A stretch of DNA of 64,000 nucleotides from Ruegeria arenilitoris (GTDB taxonomy: Bacteria > Pseudomonadota > Alphaproteobacteria > Rhodobacterales > Rhodobacteraceae): assembly GCF_013032445.1 (NCBI RefSeq), contig NZ_WQCA01000009.1:124001-188000 (forward strand), written 5' to 3'. The notes beneath the pieces were generated by a model, which saw nothing but the letters and a program-made list of their open reading frames with translations, was not told the origin of the DNA and ran no database searches. Below are positions 51,774-60,398 of this stretch, piece after piece. Position numbers and translations under genes: made by a program. Numbering within the stretch: the first letter of the stretch is position 1; each line of letters opens with the position of its first letter.

Positions 51774-52652
51774 ATGGCACTGGACAATGCGAACGATTTT
51801 TCGATGTCCCGGCAAGCGATGAAGGCCGAACTGCTGGACGCGGAGACCGAACTGAAACTGGCTTACGCGTGGCGCGATGAGCGTGACGAACAGGCGCTGC
51901 ACCGGTTGATCACAGCCTATATGCGGCTGGCGATTTCGATGGCGGCCAAATTCAAACGCTATGGCGCGCCAATGAACGATCTGATTCAGGAGGCCGGTCT
52001 GGGCCTAATGAAGGCTGCTGACAAGTTCGACCCCGACCGAGGCGTGCGATTTTCGACCTATGCGGTTTGGTGGATTAAGGCGAGCATTCAGGACTATGTG
52101 ATGCGCAATTGGTCAATGGTGCGAACCGGGTCGACCTCCTCGCAGAAATCCCTGTTTTTCAACATGCGCCGAGTTCAGGCGCGCCTTGAACGCGAAGCTG
52201 CGACCGAGGGCATGGATCTGGATCGCCATCAACTGCACCAGATGATTGCTGCCGAGATTGGTGTGCCCCTGCGTGATGTAGAGATGATGGAAGGGCGGCT
52301 GTCCGGCTCTGATTTCTCATTGAACGCGGTGCAGTCGGCCGATGAGGACGGGCGCGAGTGGATTGACGCGTTGGAAGATGAACGCGCGCAGGCCGCTGAG
52401 ACGGTCGAAAACAGCCATGACACCGAACAATTGCGCGAATGGCTGGTGACGGCCATGCAGGCTTTGAACGACCGCGAAAGGTTCATCGTGCGTGAACGTA
52501 AACTGCGTGAACCGTCACGCACGCTGGAAAGCCTTGGGCAGGAACTTGGGTTGTCCAAAGAGCGTGTGCGGCAGCTTGAGGCGGCGGCGTTCGTTAAAAT
52601 GCGCAAGAACCTTGAAGCTCAATCGCGCGAGGTGCAACACTTCATCGCATGA
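51774..52652 (+). CDS. rpoH2: RNA polymerase sigma factor RpoH2 (sigma-32 family)
   Basis: Alternative sigma factor of 292 residues for heat-shock and photooxidative stress genes. Region 2 reads DLIQEAGLGLMKAADKFDPD then RFSTYAVWWIKASIQDYVMR; region 4 has LGQELGLSKERVRQLEAAAF near the C-terminus. The group II RpoH form is suggested by ALNDRERFIVRERKL and by the RpoE-like promoter. GGGGAG lies well placed before the ATG. chaN overlaps its stop (ATGA) and is co-expressed. Confidence 0.9.
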   Translation: MALDNANDFSMSRQAMKAELLDAETELKLAYAWRDERDEQALHRLITAYMRLAISMAAKFKRYGAPMNDLIQEAGLGLMKAADKFDPDRGVRFSTYAVWWIKASIQDYVMRNWSMVRTGSTSSQKSLFFNMRRVQARLEREAATEGMDLDRHQLHQMIAAEIGVPLRDVEMMEGRLSGSDFSLNAVQSADEDGREWIDALEDERAQAAETVENSHDTEQLREWLVTAMQALNDRERFIVRERKLREPSRTLESLGQELGLSKERVRQLEAAAFVKMRKNLEAQSREVQHFIA

Positions 52653-53464
52653 GACAGCTTGCGATTCTGCTTTGTGCACTAGTGGTTATGGCCCAGCCCG
52701 GCCATGCCGAAGACCTTATCCCCGATGACGTCCTTGCTGCGATGACCTCGGCAGACGTGGTCATTCTGGGTGAGATCCATGACAACCCGCAGCACCACGT
52801 CATTCAGGCCGAGGCATTGAAGGCCATAAAACCATCAGCCGTTGTCTGGGAGATGGTGACCGAAGAAAGTGCGCAGCGTCTTGCGGACAAGGCTGTATCC
52901 GATCCCGAAGAGCTGGCGCGCATACTGGATTGGATTGAATCCGGCTGGCCGCCGCTCAGCATGTATTATCCGGTGTTTCAGGCCTCGGACGCGCCGGTTT
53001 ATGGTGCCATGGTGCCGCGTACCGCAGCCCGTGCCGCAATGGAGCGGGGCGCAGCGACTGCCTTGGGCGCCGATGCGGCACGCTATGGTCTGACCGTTCC
53101 TTTACCGGCTGACGAACAAGCCGCGCGTGAGGCTGATCAACTGGCCGCCCATTGCGATGCGATCCCTGAAAGTTCGTTGCCGCAGCTGGTGGCGATTCAA
53201 CGGCTGCGCGATGCGGTTTTGACCCGTGCCATTCTGCGGGCCACCGATGAAACCGGCGGACCGGTTGCGGTTATTACGGGCAATGGCCACGCGCGAAAGG
53301 ATCGGGGCATTCCAACATTTCTGTCTCGGATGCGTCCGGGCTTGAAAGTGTTTGTACTGGGGCAATCCGAGGATGGCTTGGTGAACGGAGAGTTTGACGC
53401 TGTCATCGACAGTCCGAGTATCGAACGCGAAGATCCCTGCTTGGCGTTTAAGACATCTAATTAA
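52649..53464 (+). CDS. ChaN family heme-binding protein
   Basis: A 271-residue exported protein with signal peptide MRQLAILLCALVVMAQPGHA and the ChaN/DUF399 core (VVILGEIHDNPQHHVIQAEAL, VWEMVTEESAQRLADKAV, GNGHARKDRGIPTFL). ChaN of Campylobacter is a heme-binding lipoprotein implicated in iron uptake; no lipobox cysteine is visible here, so this one is likely soluble. It overlaps rpoH2 by four bases, so it would be induced with the stress sigma factor. Confidence 0.88.
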   Translation: MRQLAILLCALVVMAQPGHAEDLIPDDVLAAMTSADVVILGEIHDNPQHHVIQAEALKAIKPSAVVWEMVTEESAQRLADKAVSDPEELARILDWIESGWPPLSMYYPVFQASDAPVYGAMVPRTAARAAMERGAATALGADAARYGLTVPLPADEQAAREADQLAAHCDAIPESSLPQLVAIQRLRDAVLTRAILRATDETGGPVAVITGNGHARKDRGIPTFLSRMRPGLKVFVLGQSEDGLVNGEFDAVIDSPSIEREDPCLAFKTSN

Positions 53465-53527
53465 CCGCTGGAACTGTCCGGTCTGCTTGCCTAATGTCGG
53501 GGCCGACCGGGACGGGAAGGGCTCAAC

Positions 53528-54724
53528 ATGCTGGCATCGAAACGCATTCTGCTGATCATCGGCGGTGGGATCGCGGCGTATAAATCGCTGGACCTGATCC
53601 GGCGTTTACGGGAACGCGGCGCGACGGTGACACCGGTGCTAACCCGCGCAGCTGAGGAATTCGTGACACCCCTGTCGGTGTCTGCTTTGGCCGGAGAAAA
53701 GGTGTACCGCGATCTGTTTGACCTGACGGATGAGGCAGAGATGGGGCATATTCAATTGTCGCGCTCGGCCGATCTGATCGTTGTGGCCCCGGCGACAGCT
53801 GACTTGATGGGCAAGATGGCAGGGGGTCTGGCCAATGATCTGGCCTCGACCCTGCTGATGGCGACCGATACGCCTGTCCTGTGTGCCCCTGCGATGAACG
53901 TACGGATGTGGGATCACCCCGCCACGCAGCGCAACCTGACACAGTTGCAGGCGGATGGCGTCCGTTTTGTTGGCCCGAACGAGGGCGATATGGCCTGCGG
54001 TGAATACGGTCCCGGACGCATGTCGGAACCGCTTGAGATCGTCGCCGCGATTGAGGCGGAGTTGGGTGGCGGTCCGCTGAACGGCAAACGAGTGCTTGTG
54101 ACCTCGGGGCCGACGCATGAACCCATAGACCCGGTACGCTATATCGCTAATCGGTCCTCGGGGGCGCAGGGCGCCGCAGTGGCGCGGGCGCTTACCGCGT
54201 TGGGCGCCGAGGTGGTGTTTGTAACCGGCCCTGCAGATGTGCCGCCGCCCGACGGGGTGCAGGTTGTGACGGTTGAAACTGCCCAACAGATGTCCGACGC
54301 GGTGGACGCCGCGCTGCCCGTTGATGCAGGTGTGTTTGCGGCAGCGGTTGCAGATTGGCGCGTTTCCAGCGCCTCGGACAAGAAACTGAAGAAAAGCCGC
54401 GATGGTTTGCCGGTGCTTGAGTTCGCCGAAAACCCCGACATTCTGAAACGTGTCTCACATATGGAAAAAGGTCGCCCTGCGTTGGTCGTCGGATTCGCGG
54501 CCGAGACGGATAATGTGATCGAACACGCCACTGCCAAACGAGGGCGCAAGGGCTGTGACTGGATCGTGGCGAATGATGTCAGCCCGGCAACGGGGATCAT
54601 GGGTGGGTCCGAGAATGCGGTGATCCTGATTTCGGACGCCGGTGCCGAGGAATGGCCGCGCATGGGCAAGGACGAAGTGGCCAAGCGGCTGGCGACCAGA
54701 ATCGCCGACGCGCTGAGCAGCTAA
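53528..54724 (+). CDS. coaBC: Bifunctional phosphopantothenoylcysteine decarboxylase/phosphopantothenate-cysteine ligase
   Basis: Two-step enzyme of coenzyme A synthesis, 398 residues. The N-terminal CoaC flavoprotein domain has GGGIAAYKSLDLIRRL, APATADLMGKMAGGLANDL and the PAMN motif (CAPAMNVRMWDHPA), plus CGEYGPGRM with the active Cys. The C-terminal CoaB domain begins VLVTSGPTHEPIDPVRYI, followed by NRSSGAQGAAVA and VANDVS. A GGGAAGGG ribosome-binding site precedes the ATG. dut follows after 15 bp. Confidence 0.97.
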   Translation: MLASKRILLIIGGGIAAYKSLDLIRRLRERGATVTPVLTRAAEEFVTPLSVSALAGEKVYRDLFDLTDEAEMGHIQLSRSADLIVVAPATADLMGKMAGGLANDLASTLLMATDTPVLCAPAMNVRMWDHPATQRNLTQLQADGVRFVGPNEGDMACGEYGPGRMSEPLEIVAAIEAELGGGPLNGKRVLVTSGPTHEPIDPVRYIANRSSGAQGAAVARALTALGAEVVFVTGPADVPPPDGVQVVTVETAQQMSDAVDAALPVDAGVFAAAVADWRVSSASDKKLKKSRDGLPVLEFAENPDILKRVSHMEKGRPALVVGFAAETDNVIEHATAKRGRKGCDWIVANDVSPATGIMGGSENAVILISDAGAEEWPRMGKDEVAKRLATRIADALSS

Positions 54725-54739
54725 ACCAAAGGAGCAGTG

Positions 54740-55195
54740 ATGGTTGCTATTCGTGTGATCCGAGAGGAGGGGTTCGATCCGTCGGTTCCTCTGCCATCCT
54801 ATGAAACCTCCGGGGCGGCCGGAGCGGATGTGCGGGCGAACCTACCGAAGGGGGCCTCGATCACGCTGGAACCGGGACAACGCGCTTTGGTGCCAACGGG
54901 CCTGCGTATCGAAATCCCGCAGGGGTTCGAGGTTCAGGTGCGTCCCCGCTCGGGTCTGGCGTTGAAACACGGCATCACCCTGCCCAATACCCCCGGCACG
55001 ATCGACAGTGATTATCGCGGCCCGTTAGGCGTGATCGTCCTGAACGCCGGGCAAGAGGCGTTCGAAGTCACCCATGGCGAGCGCATCGCCCAACTGGTTG
55101 TTGCCCCCGTGGTGCAGGCCGCGTTCGAGCCGGCGGAGGCGCTCAGCGACACCGCACGCGGCGCGGGTGGTTTCGGCTCAACCGGGCGCGGCTGA
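54740..55195 (+). CDS. dut: Deoxyuridine 5'-triphosphate nucleotidohydrolase
   Basis: dUTPase of 151 residues that hydrolyses dUTP to dUMP and keeps uracil out of DNA. Motifs 1-5 are visible: [35 protein letters not shown], the RIAQLVVAP segment and the C-terminal [11 protein letters not shown]. The ATG at 54740 is preferred to a GTG three bases earlier because AAAGGAG is spaced better. Its TGA overlaps the ATG of the ThiF-like gene (TGATG). Confidence 0.97.
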   Translation: MVAIRVIREEGFDPSVPLPSYETSGAAGADVRANLPKGASITLEPGQRALVPTGLRIEIPQGFEVQVRPRSGLALKHGITLPNTPGTIDSDYRGPLGVIVLNAGQEAFEVTHGERIAQLVVAPVVQAAFEPAEALSDTARGAGGFGSTGRG

Positions 55196-56241
55196 TGCTG
55201 CTGGTCCTGCTCCTGGCTGCGGGTCTGTGGGGGATCGGCTATCTCGCCGGGGTTTCCCGGGCTGCGCGCATGACCTCGGTCGGGGTTCTGCTGCTGGGCG
55301 TGATTACGGCCCAACTGGTCCTGCCTGACGGGCATCCGTTGCGCGAGGCGACTGGCGGCTCTGCAGCGCTGTGGCTGATCTTGGGTGGCGTGGCCATTCT
55401 GGTTCTGGTTTACGGAAAGGCGTTGAAAGCGCTGCGAAACCGCGCAGCCCCTGCCGCCGCCAAGGAGCCCGCCATGCCATCCGACCAATTCTCTGAGACC
55501 GAACTGGAGCGCTATGCCCGGCACATCGTTTTGCGTGAGTTGGGCGGGCCGGGTCAGAAGAAAATGAAAAAGGCCCGCGTGCTGGTCATCGGCGCAGGCG
55601 GGCTGGGTGCGCCTGTCCTGCAATTTCTGGCGGCGGCTGGCGTGGGCACAATCGGTGTAATCGACGATGATGAGGTTGAAAACGCGAACCTGCAACGGCA
55701 GGTGATCCACCGCGATGCCGATATCGGGGTGCCCAAGGTGTTCTCGGCGCAGCGGGCGATGGAGGCGCAGAACCCCAACGTCACTGTTCTGCCCTATCAC
55801 CGTCGCCTTACCGACGAGATTGCCCAAGACCTTTTTGGCGACTTCGATCTGATCCTCGACGGCACTGATAATTTCGACACCCGCTATCTGGCCAACCGAA
55901 CAGCGGCGGCGCTGGGCAAGCCCCTGATCTCGGGTGCCCTGTCGCAGTGGGAAGGGCAACTCAGCGTCTTTGATCCTGCCAATGACGCGCCTTGCTATCA
56001 GTGCATCTTCCCCGAGGCTCCGGCCCCCGGTCTGGCCCCCTCTTGCTCTGAGGCGGGTGTGATTGGTCCGCTGCCCGGTGTGGTGGGGTCAATGATGGCG
56101 GTTGAGGCGATCAAGGTGATCACCGGGGCCGGGCAGGCTCTGCGTGGCGAGATGCTGATTTATGACGCGCTTTACGGCGAAAGCCGCAAGATCACCCTGT
56201 CGCGCCGTGCCGATTGTCCGATTTGTGGGGCCGGGGCGTAA
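55195..56241 (+). CDS. Membrane-anchored HesA/MoeB/ThiF family adenylyltransferase
   Basis: E1-like adenylyltransferase of 348 residues, acting on a ubiquitin-like sulfur carrier. Residues 1-85 carry two or three hydrophobic helices ([35 protein letters not shown]) not normally part of MoeB. The catalytic core from about 100 shows RYARHIVLRELGGPGQ, the ATP loop VIGAGGLGAPVLQFLAAAG, DGTDNFDTRYLAN and zinc cysteines CYQC and CPICG. There is no rhodanese domain. The partner carrier (MoaD or ThiS) is not nearby. It overlaps dut by one base. Confidence 0.92.
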   Translation: MLLVLLLAAGLWGIGYLAGVSRAARMTSVGVLLLGVITAQLVLPDGHPLREATGGSAALWLILGGVAILVLVYGKALKALRNRAAPAAAKEPAMPSDQFSETELERYARHIVLRELGGPGQKKMKKARVLVIGAGGLGAPVLQFLAAAGVGTIGVIDDDEVENANLQRQVIHRDADIGVPKVFSAQRAMEAQNPNVTVLPYHRRLTDEIAQDLFGDFDLILDGTDNFDTRYLANRTAAALGKPLISGALSQWEGQLSVFDPANDAPCYQCIFPEAPAPGLAPSCSEAGVIGPLPGVVGSMMAVEAIKVITGAGQALRGEMLIYDALYGESRKITLSRRADCPICGAGA

Positions 56242-56298
56242 CCCTGCTCTGGATCATCCGGCCTGCCGTTCCTAACTCTGTGGTCGAAGGAGACTTGT

Positions 56299-58314
56299 AT
56301 GACCAATCCAATCCTGTCCGACTGGACCACGCCGTTTGAAATCGCACCCTTTGCCGACATCGCGGATGACGATTTCGCCCCTGCTCTGGATCAGGCGATG
56401 CAGGCCCATAACACCCAGATCGATGCGATTGCAGGAAATCCGGACGCGCCCACCTTCGCCAACACGATCGAGGCGCTTGAGGCCGTGGGCGAGGAAATGG
56501 ACAAGGTCCTGTCGGTGTTTTTTACCGTTGCCGGAGCGGACAGTAATCCGGCGCGTGAAGAGCTGCAGCGTGAGTTCTCTCCCAAGCTGGCGGCGCATTT
56601 CTCGGGGATTTCCTCGAACAAAGCGTTGTTTCAGCGCGTGGCCGATCTTTGGGCGCGAACGGACGCGCTGGACCTGACCGACGAGCAAGCGCGGGTTCTG
56701 ATGCTGACCCATCGGGGATTCGTACGCTCAGGCGCGGCGCTGACCGGTGATGATGACGCTCGGATGCAAGAGATCAAGGCGCGGTTGGCTTCGCTGGGAA
56801 CGTCCTTCACTCAGAACCTGCTGGCCGATGAGCGCGATTGGTTTATGGACCTGTCCGAGGACGATCTGGAAGGTCTGCCGGATTTCGTGGTGGATACCGC
56901 CCGTGCGGCCGGGCAGGAAAAGGGCGCAGAGGGTCCCGTTGTGACTCTGTCCCGGTCTCTGATCGTGCCCTTCCTGCAATTCTCGCCCCGCCGTGATCTG
57001 CGTGAAAAGGCCTATCTCGCCTGGACTGCGCGGGGTGCCAATGGCGGAGGGACAGACAACCGCGAAATTGCCGCCGAGATTCTGCAGTTGCGCGAGGAAC
57101 GGGCCAAGTTACTGGGCTATGACAGTTTCGCCGATTACAAGCTGGAAACAGAGATGGCCCGCACACCGGACAAGGTCCGAGACCTGTTGATGCAAGTGTG
57201 GGAACCCGCAAAGACCCGCGCCGATGCGGACGCGGAAATCCTGACGCAGATGATGCAAGACGACGGTGTCAATGGCCCGCTGGCAGCGTGGGACTGGCGC
57301 TATTACGCCGAGAAGCGCCGCAAGGCCGAACATGATCTGGATGAGGCCGCGCTGAAACCATACCTGCAGCTGGATCGTATGATCGAGGCGTCCTTTTCCT
57401 GCGCCAACCGCCTGTTCGGCCTGGAGTTCGCCCCGCTGGACGTGCCGCTCTACCATCCCGATTGCCGGGTGTGGGAGGTCACGCGCAACGGTCATCATGT
57501 CGCGGTGTTCATTGGAGATTACTTTGCGCGCGGATCGAAACGGTCCGGGGCGTGGTGCAGCGCGATGCGGTCGCAGGCCAAGTTCCCGAAAGTGCAGGCT
57601 CCGGTCGTGATCAATGTCTGCAATTTTGCCAAGGGAGACCCAGCGCTGCTGTCCTATGACGACGCGCGGACTTTGTTCCATGAATTCGGTCACGCGTTGC
57701 ACCAGATGCTGTCGAATGTGACCTATGAAAGCATCTCGGGCACCAGCGTTGCGCGGGACTTCGTGGAACTGCCCAGCCAGTTGTACGAACACTGGTTGGA
57801 AGTGCCAGAGGTTTTGGCCGAATTCGCTACCCATGCCGAAACCGGCGAGGCGATGCCGCAGGACATGCTGGACAAAGTACTCAAGGCTGCCAGTTTCGAT
57901 CAGGGGTTCCAGACGGTGGAATACGTCGCCTCGGCGCTGGTCGATCTGGCGTTCCACGACGGCGCGGCCCCGGCCGATCCAATGGCGAAACAGGCCGAGG
58001 TTCTGGCCGGGATCGGGATGCCGCAAGCCATCGGGATGCGCCATGCGACGCCGCATTTCGCGCATGTCTTTGCAGGCGACGGCTATAGCTCGGGCTACTA
58101 CAGCTACATGTGGTCCGAGGTCATGGACGCCGACGCCTTTGCCGCTTTTGAAGAGGCCGGAGGAGCCTTTGACCCGGAGCGCGCCAAGGCGCTGGAGGAG
58201 AACATCCTGTCCACGGGCGGTTCGCGTGAGGCAGAGGAGCTGTATCTGGCGTTCCGGGGCCGGTTGCCGGGTGTTGAGGCCTTGCTGAAAGGCCGGGGGT
58301 TGATCGCCGCTTAA
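56299..58314 (+). CDS. M3 family metallopeptidase (oligopeptidase A/Dcp-like)
   Basis: Cytoplasmic zinc oligopeptidase of 671 residues, degrading short peptides such as cleaved signal peptides. The zinc motif HEFGHALH begins at residue 461, with the downstream glutamate in YESISGTSVARDFVELPSQ. The N-terminus lacks a signal peptide. Length fits both oligopeptidase A (PrlC) and peptidyl-dipeptidase Dcp (about 680), which are hard to separate by eye. Its stop overlaps that of ghrA in TTAA (58311-58314). Confidence 0.94.
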   Translation: MTNPILSDWTTPFEIAPFADIADDDFAPALDQAMQAHNTQIDAIAGNPDAPTFANTIEALEAVGEEMDKVLSVFFTVAGADSNPAREELQREFSPKLAAHFSGISSNKALFQRVADLWARTDALDLTDEQARVLMLTHRGFVRSGAALTGDDDARMQEIKARLASLGTSFTQNLLADERDWFMDLSEDDLEGLPDFVVDTARAAGQEKGAEGPVVTLSRSLIVPFLQFSPRRDLREKAYLAWTARGANGGGTDNREIAAEILQLREERAKLLGYDSFADYKLETEMARTPDKVRDLLMQVWEPAKTRADADAEILTQMMQDDGVNGPLAAWDWRYYAEKRRKAEHDLDEAALKPYLQLDRMIEASFSCANRLFGLEFAPLDVPLYHPDCRVWEVTRNGHHVAVFIGDYFARGSKRSGAWCSAMRSQAKFPKVQAPVVINVCNFAKGDPALLSYDDARTLFHEFGHALHQMLSNVTYESISGTSVARDFVELPSQLYEHWLEVPEVLAEFATHAETGEAMPQDMLDKVLKAASFDQGFQTVEYVASALVDLAFHDGAAPADPMAKQAEVLAGIGMPQAIGMRHATPHFAHVFAGDGYSSGYYSYMWSEVMDADAFAAFEEAGGAFDPERAKALEENILSTGGSREAEELYLAFRGRLPGVEALLKGRGLIAA

Positions 58315-59243
58315 TACCCCAGGTCGCGGTCGACGAGGTGCAGGAAGGGTTCGCCTTCCTCACCCCGCCGGATGTTGTCGCAGATCACCTGTGCCGCCGT
58401 GGCGGGGCGGGTTTCCGAGGCGATATGCGGTGTCACCGTTACGTTCGGATGCCGCCAGTAAGGATGGTCCGCTGGCAGCGGCTCAACCCGGAATACGTCC
58501 AGCGTTGCGTGGTCGACCTGACCTGAATTCAGCGCGCCCAGCAGGGCCTCATCGTCGATCAGAGGTCCGCGACCGGGGTTGATGATGCGAGCGCCATTGG
58601 GCAACAGGGCCAGTGTTTCTGTGTTCAGCGTATTGGTCGTGGCAGGCGTGTCAGGCAACAGCAGCACCACGATCTCGGCCTGTGACAGAGCAGCGTGCAG
58701 CCCGTCTGCGCCGTGCAGGCATGTGATGCCGGCAATCTCTTTGGTCGAGCGGCTCCAGCCCGTGACGTCGAAATTCAACGCGGCCAATGCGCATGAAACC
58801 GCCTCGCCCAACGCGCCAAGGCCCAGAACGCAAACCCGGCGTTCGGTGGCCAAAGGCGGCGCGTCAGGTGCCCAGACTCCATCCTGAACGGTGATGTGTT
58901 GATCCATCCCAAGGTGATAGCGCAACACATGGCCCACCACCCACTCGATCATGCCTTGGGTCAGCCCATGATCCACCATCCGCGCCAAAGGGACGGTTAG
59001 GGTTTCGTTTCCTGCGATCTTCTCGACCCCGGCCCACAGGCTGAGCACGGCTTTCAGCCTCGTGTAGGGGGTGAAATCCAGCAACCCTCCGTTCGGGGCA
59101 TAGACGACGTAGTCTACCTGATCCGGCTCGAAATCGGTGCTTAGGCGGAAATCCAACCCGGCCTCAGTCAAACCCTTGGTAAGCAGCGGCTCGTATACGG
59201 GCCACAGGGCAGGACGCGCGGAAAACAGGACGTTCACGGGCAT
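58311..59243 (-). CDS. ghrA: Glyoxylate/hydroxypyruvate reductase A
   Basis: D-isomer-specific 2-hydroxyacid dehydrogenase of 310 residues reducing glyoxylate or hydroxypyruvate. The NAD(P) motif VLGLGALGEAVSCALAALNF is near the middle, and the catalytic Arg, Glu and His lie in INPGRGPLID, LDVFRVEPLP and TPHIASET. The N-terminal half matches GhrA (FSARPALWPVYEPLL). Glyoxylate is an intermediate of the ethylmalonyl-CoA pathway, so a role in that metabolism is possible but not shown. Confidence 0.93.
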   Translation of the reverse strand: MPVNVLFSARPALWPVYEPLLTKGLTEAGLDFRLSTDFEPDQVDYVVYAPNGGLLDFTPYTRLKAVLSLWAGVEKIAGNETLTVPLARMVDHGLTQGMIEWVVGHVLRYHLGMDQHITVQDGVWAPDAPPLATERRVCVLGLGALGEAVSCALAALNFDVTGWSRSTKEIAGITCLHGADGLHAALSQAEIVVLLLPDTPATTNTLNTETLALLPNGARIINPGRGPLIDDEALLGALNSGQVDHATLDVFRVEPLPADHPYWRHPNVTVTPHIASETRPATAAQVICDNIRRGEEGEPFLHLVDRDLGY

Positions 59244-59258
59244 GTTGGGCCTTTCGGA

Positions 59259-60398
59259 TCAGCGGGGACGGTGGATATGAGCGCTTTGGACAATGCCGAA
59301 GGCGGCCATCAAAACCAGCATGGCCGATCCGCCATAGCTGACCATCGGTAGAGGTACGCCCACAACCGGGGCTAGGCCCATCACCATCGACATGTTGACG
59401 GCAAAGAACAGGAAGAAGTTCAGCGCGATGCCCAGCGTCACCAGCGACGAGAACCGGTCCTTGGTTGAAAGCGCCGTCACCAGACAGAACACCAGTATCA
59501 GACCATAAAGTGTCAGGAGAGTTATGCCGCCGACAAAGCCGAATTCCTCGGCCAGCGTGGTGAAGATGAAGTCGGTGTGTTTCTCGGGCAGGAAGTTCAG
59601 GCGTGATTGCGTGCCCTGCATGAATCCGCGCCCGTTCCAGCCCCCCGAGCCCAACGCAATCTTGGATTGCGTGATGTGATACCCCGCGCCCAGCGGATCG
59701 GTTGAGGGATCTAAGAACGTGTCAATCCGGCGGAACTGATAGTCTTTGAGCAACTGCCACTCGGTTCCCCGGCTGTTGAACACGGTGGCGATCAGACCAA
59801 CCACGGCCGCGATGACGGCAGCGAAATAGGCCCAATGGACACCGGCGAGGAACATCAGGCCGCCCCCAGCGGCCAACAACAGGATCGAAGTACCCAAATC
59901 GGGCTGTTTCAGAACCATAGCTGTGGGGATCAGGATCAAAGCGACCGGGATCAGCACCCACAGCGGGCGTGAGGTTTTGTGGGATGGCAGCCAATCGTAG
60001 TAAGCAGCCAATACCATGACCAGCGCAACTTTCATGACTTCGGATGGCTGCAGGCGCATGAAGCCAAGATCGATCCAGCGCTGGGCGCCCATGCCGATGG
60101 TGCCGAAAAGTTCAACAAATATCAGCAAAACGATAGAGCCGAGATAAGCCACGACGGACATGTTGCGCCAGAACCAGATCGGTACCAGCGCGATGATGAA
60201 CATTACCGTCAAGCCCAGTCCGAAACGTTCCAGCTGCGGTTCAGCCCACGGCATCCACGACCCGCCCGCAACCGAGTACAGCATCAGGAACCCGGCGCTG
60301 GCCACGCTGATTAACAGCAGGGTCAGTGGCCAGTTCATATACAAGAACTTGCGAAACCCCGAGGGCGTGGATTTGACGGTATACTCAAGATAGCTCAT
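59259..60398 (-). CDS. rodA: Rod shape-determining peptidoglycan polymerase RodA
   Basis: SEDS-family glycosyltransferase that polymerises lipid II with PBP2 during elongation. It has 379 residues and about ten helices. GFMRLQPSEVMKVALVM, LKQPDLGTSILLLAAG, GRGFMQGTQSRLNFLPEKHTDF (key motif, read in part), and GVPLPMVSYGGSAML are SEDS signatures. Its start overlaps the mrdA stop (ATGA). Confidence 0.97.
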   Translation of the reverse strand: MSYLEYTVKSTPSGFRKFLYMNWPLTLLLISVASAGFLMLYSVAGGSWMPWAEPQLERFGLGLTVMFIIALVPIWFWRNMSVVAYLGSIVLLIFVELFGTIGMGAQRWIDLGFMRLQPSEVMKVALVMVLAAYYDWLPSHKTSRPLWVLIPVALILIPTAMVLKQPDLGTSILLLAAGGGLMFLAGVHWAYFAAVIAAVVGLIATVFNSRGTEWQLLKDYQFRRIDTFLDPSTDPLGAGYHITQSKIALGSGGWNGRGFMQGTQSRLNFLPEKHTDFIFTTLAEEFGFVGGITLLTLYGLILVFCLVTALSTKDRFSSLVTLGIALNFFLFFAVNMSMVMGLAPVVGVPLPMVSYGGSAMLVLMAAFGIVQSAHIHRPR

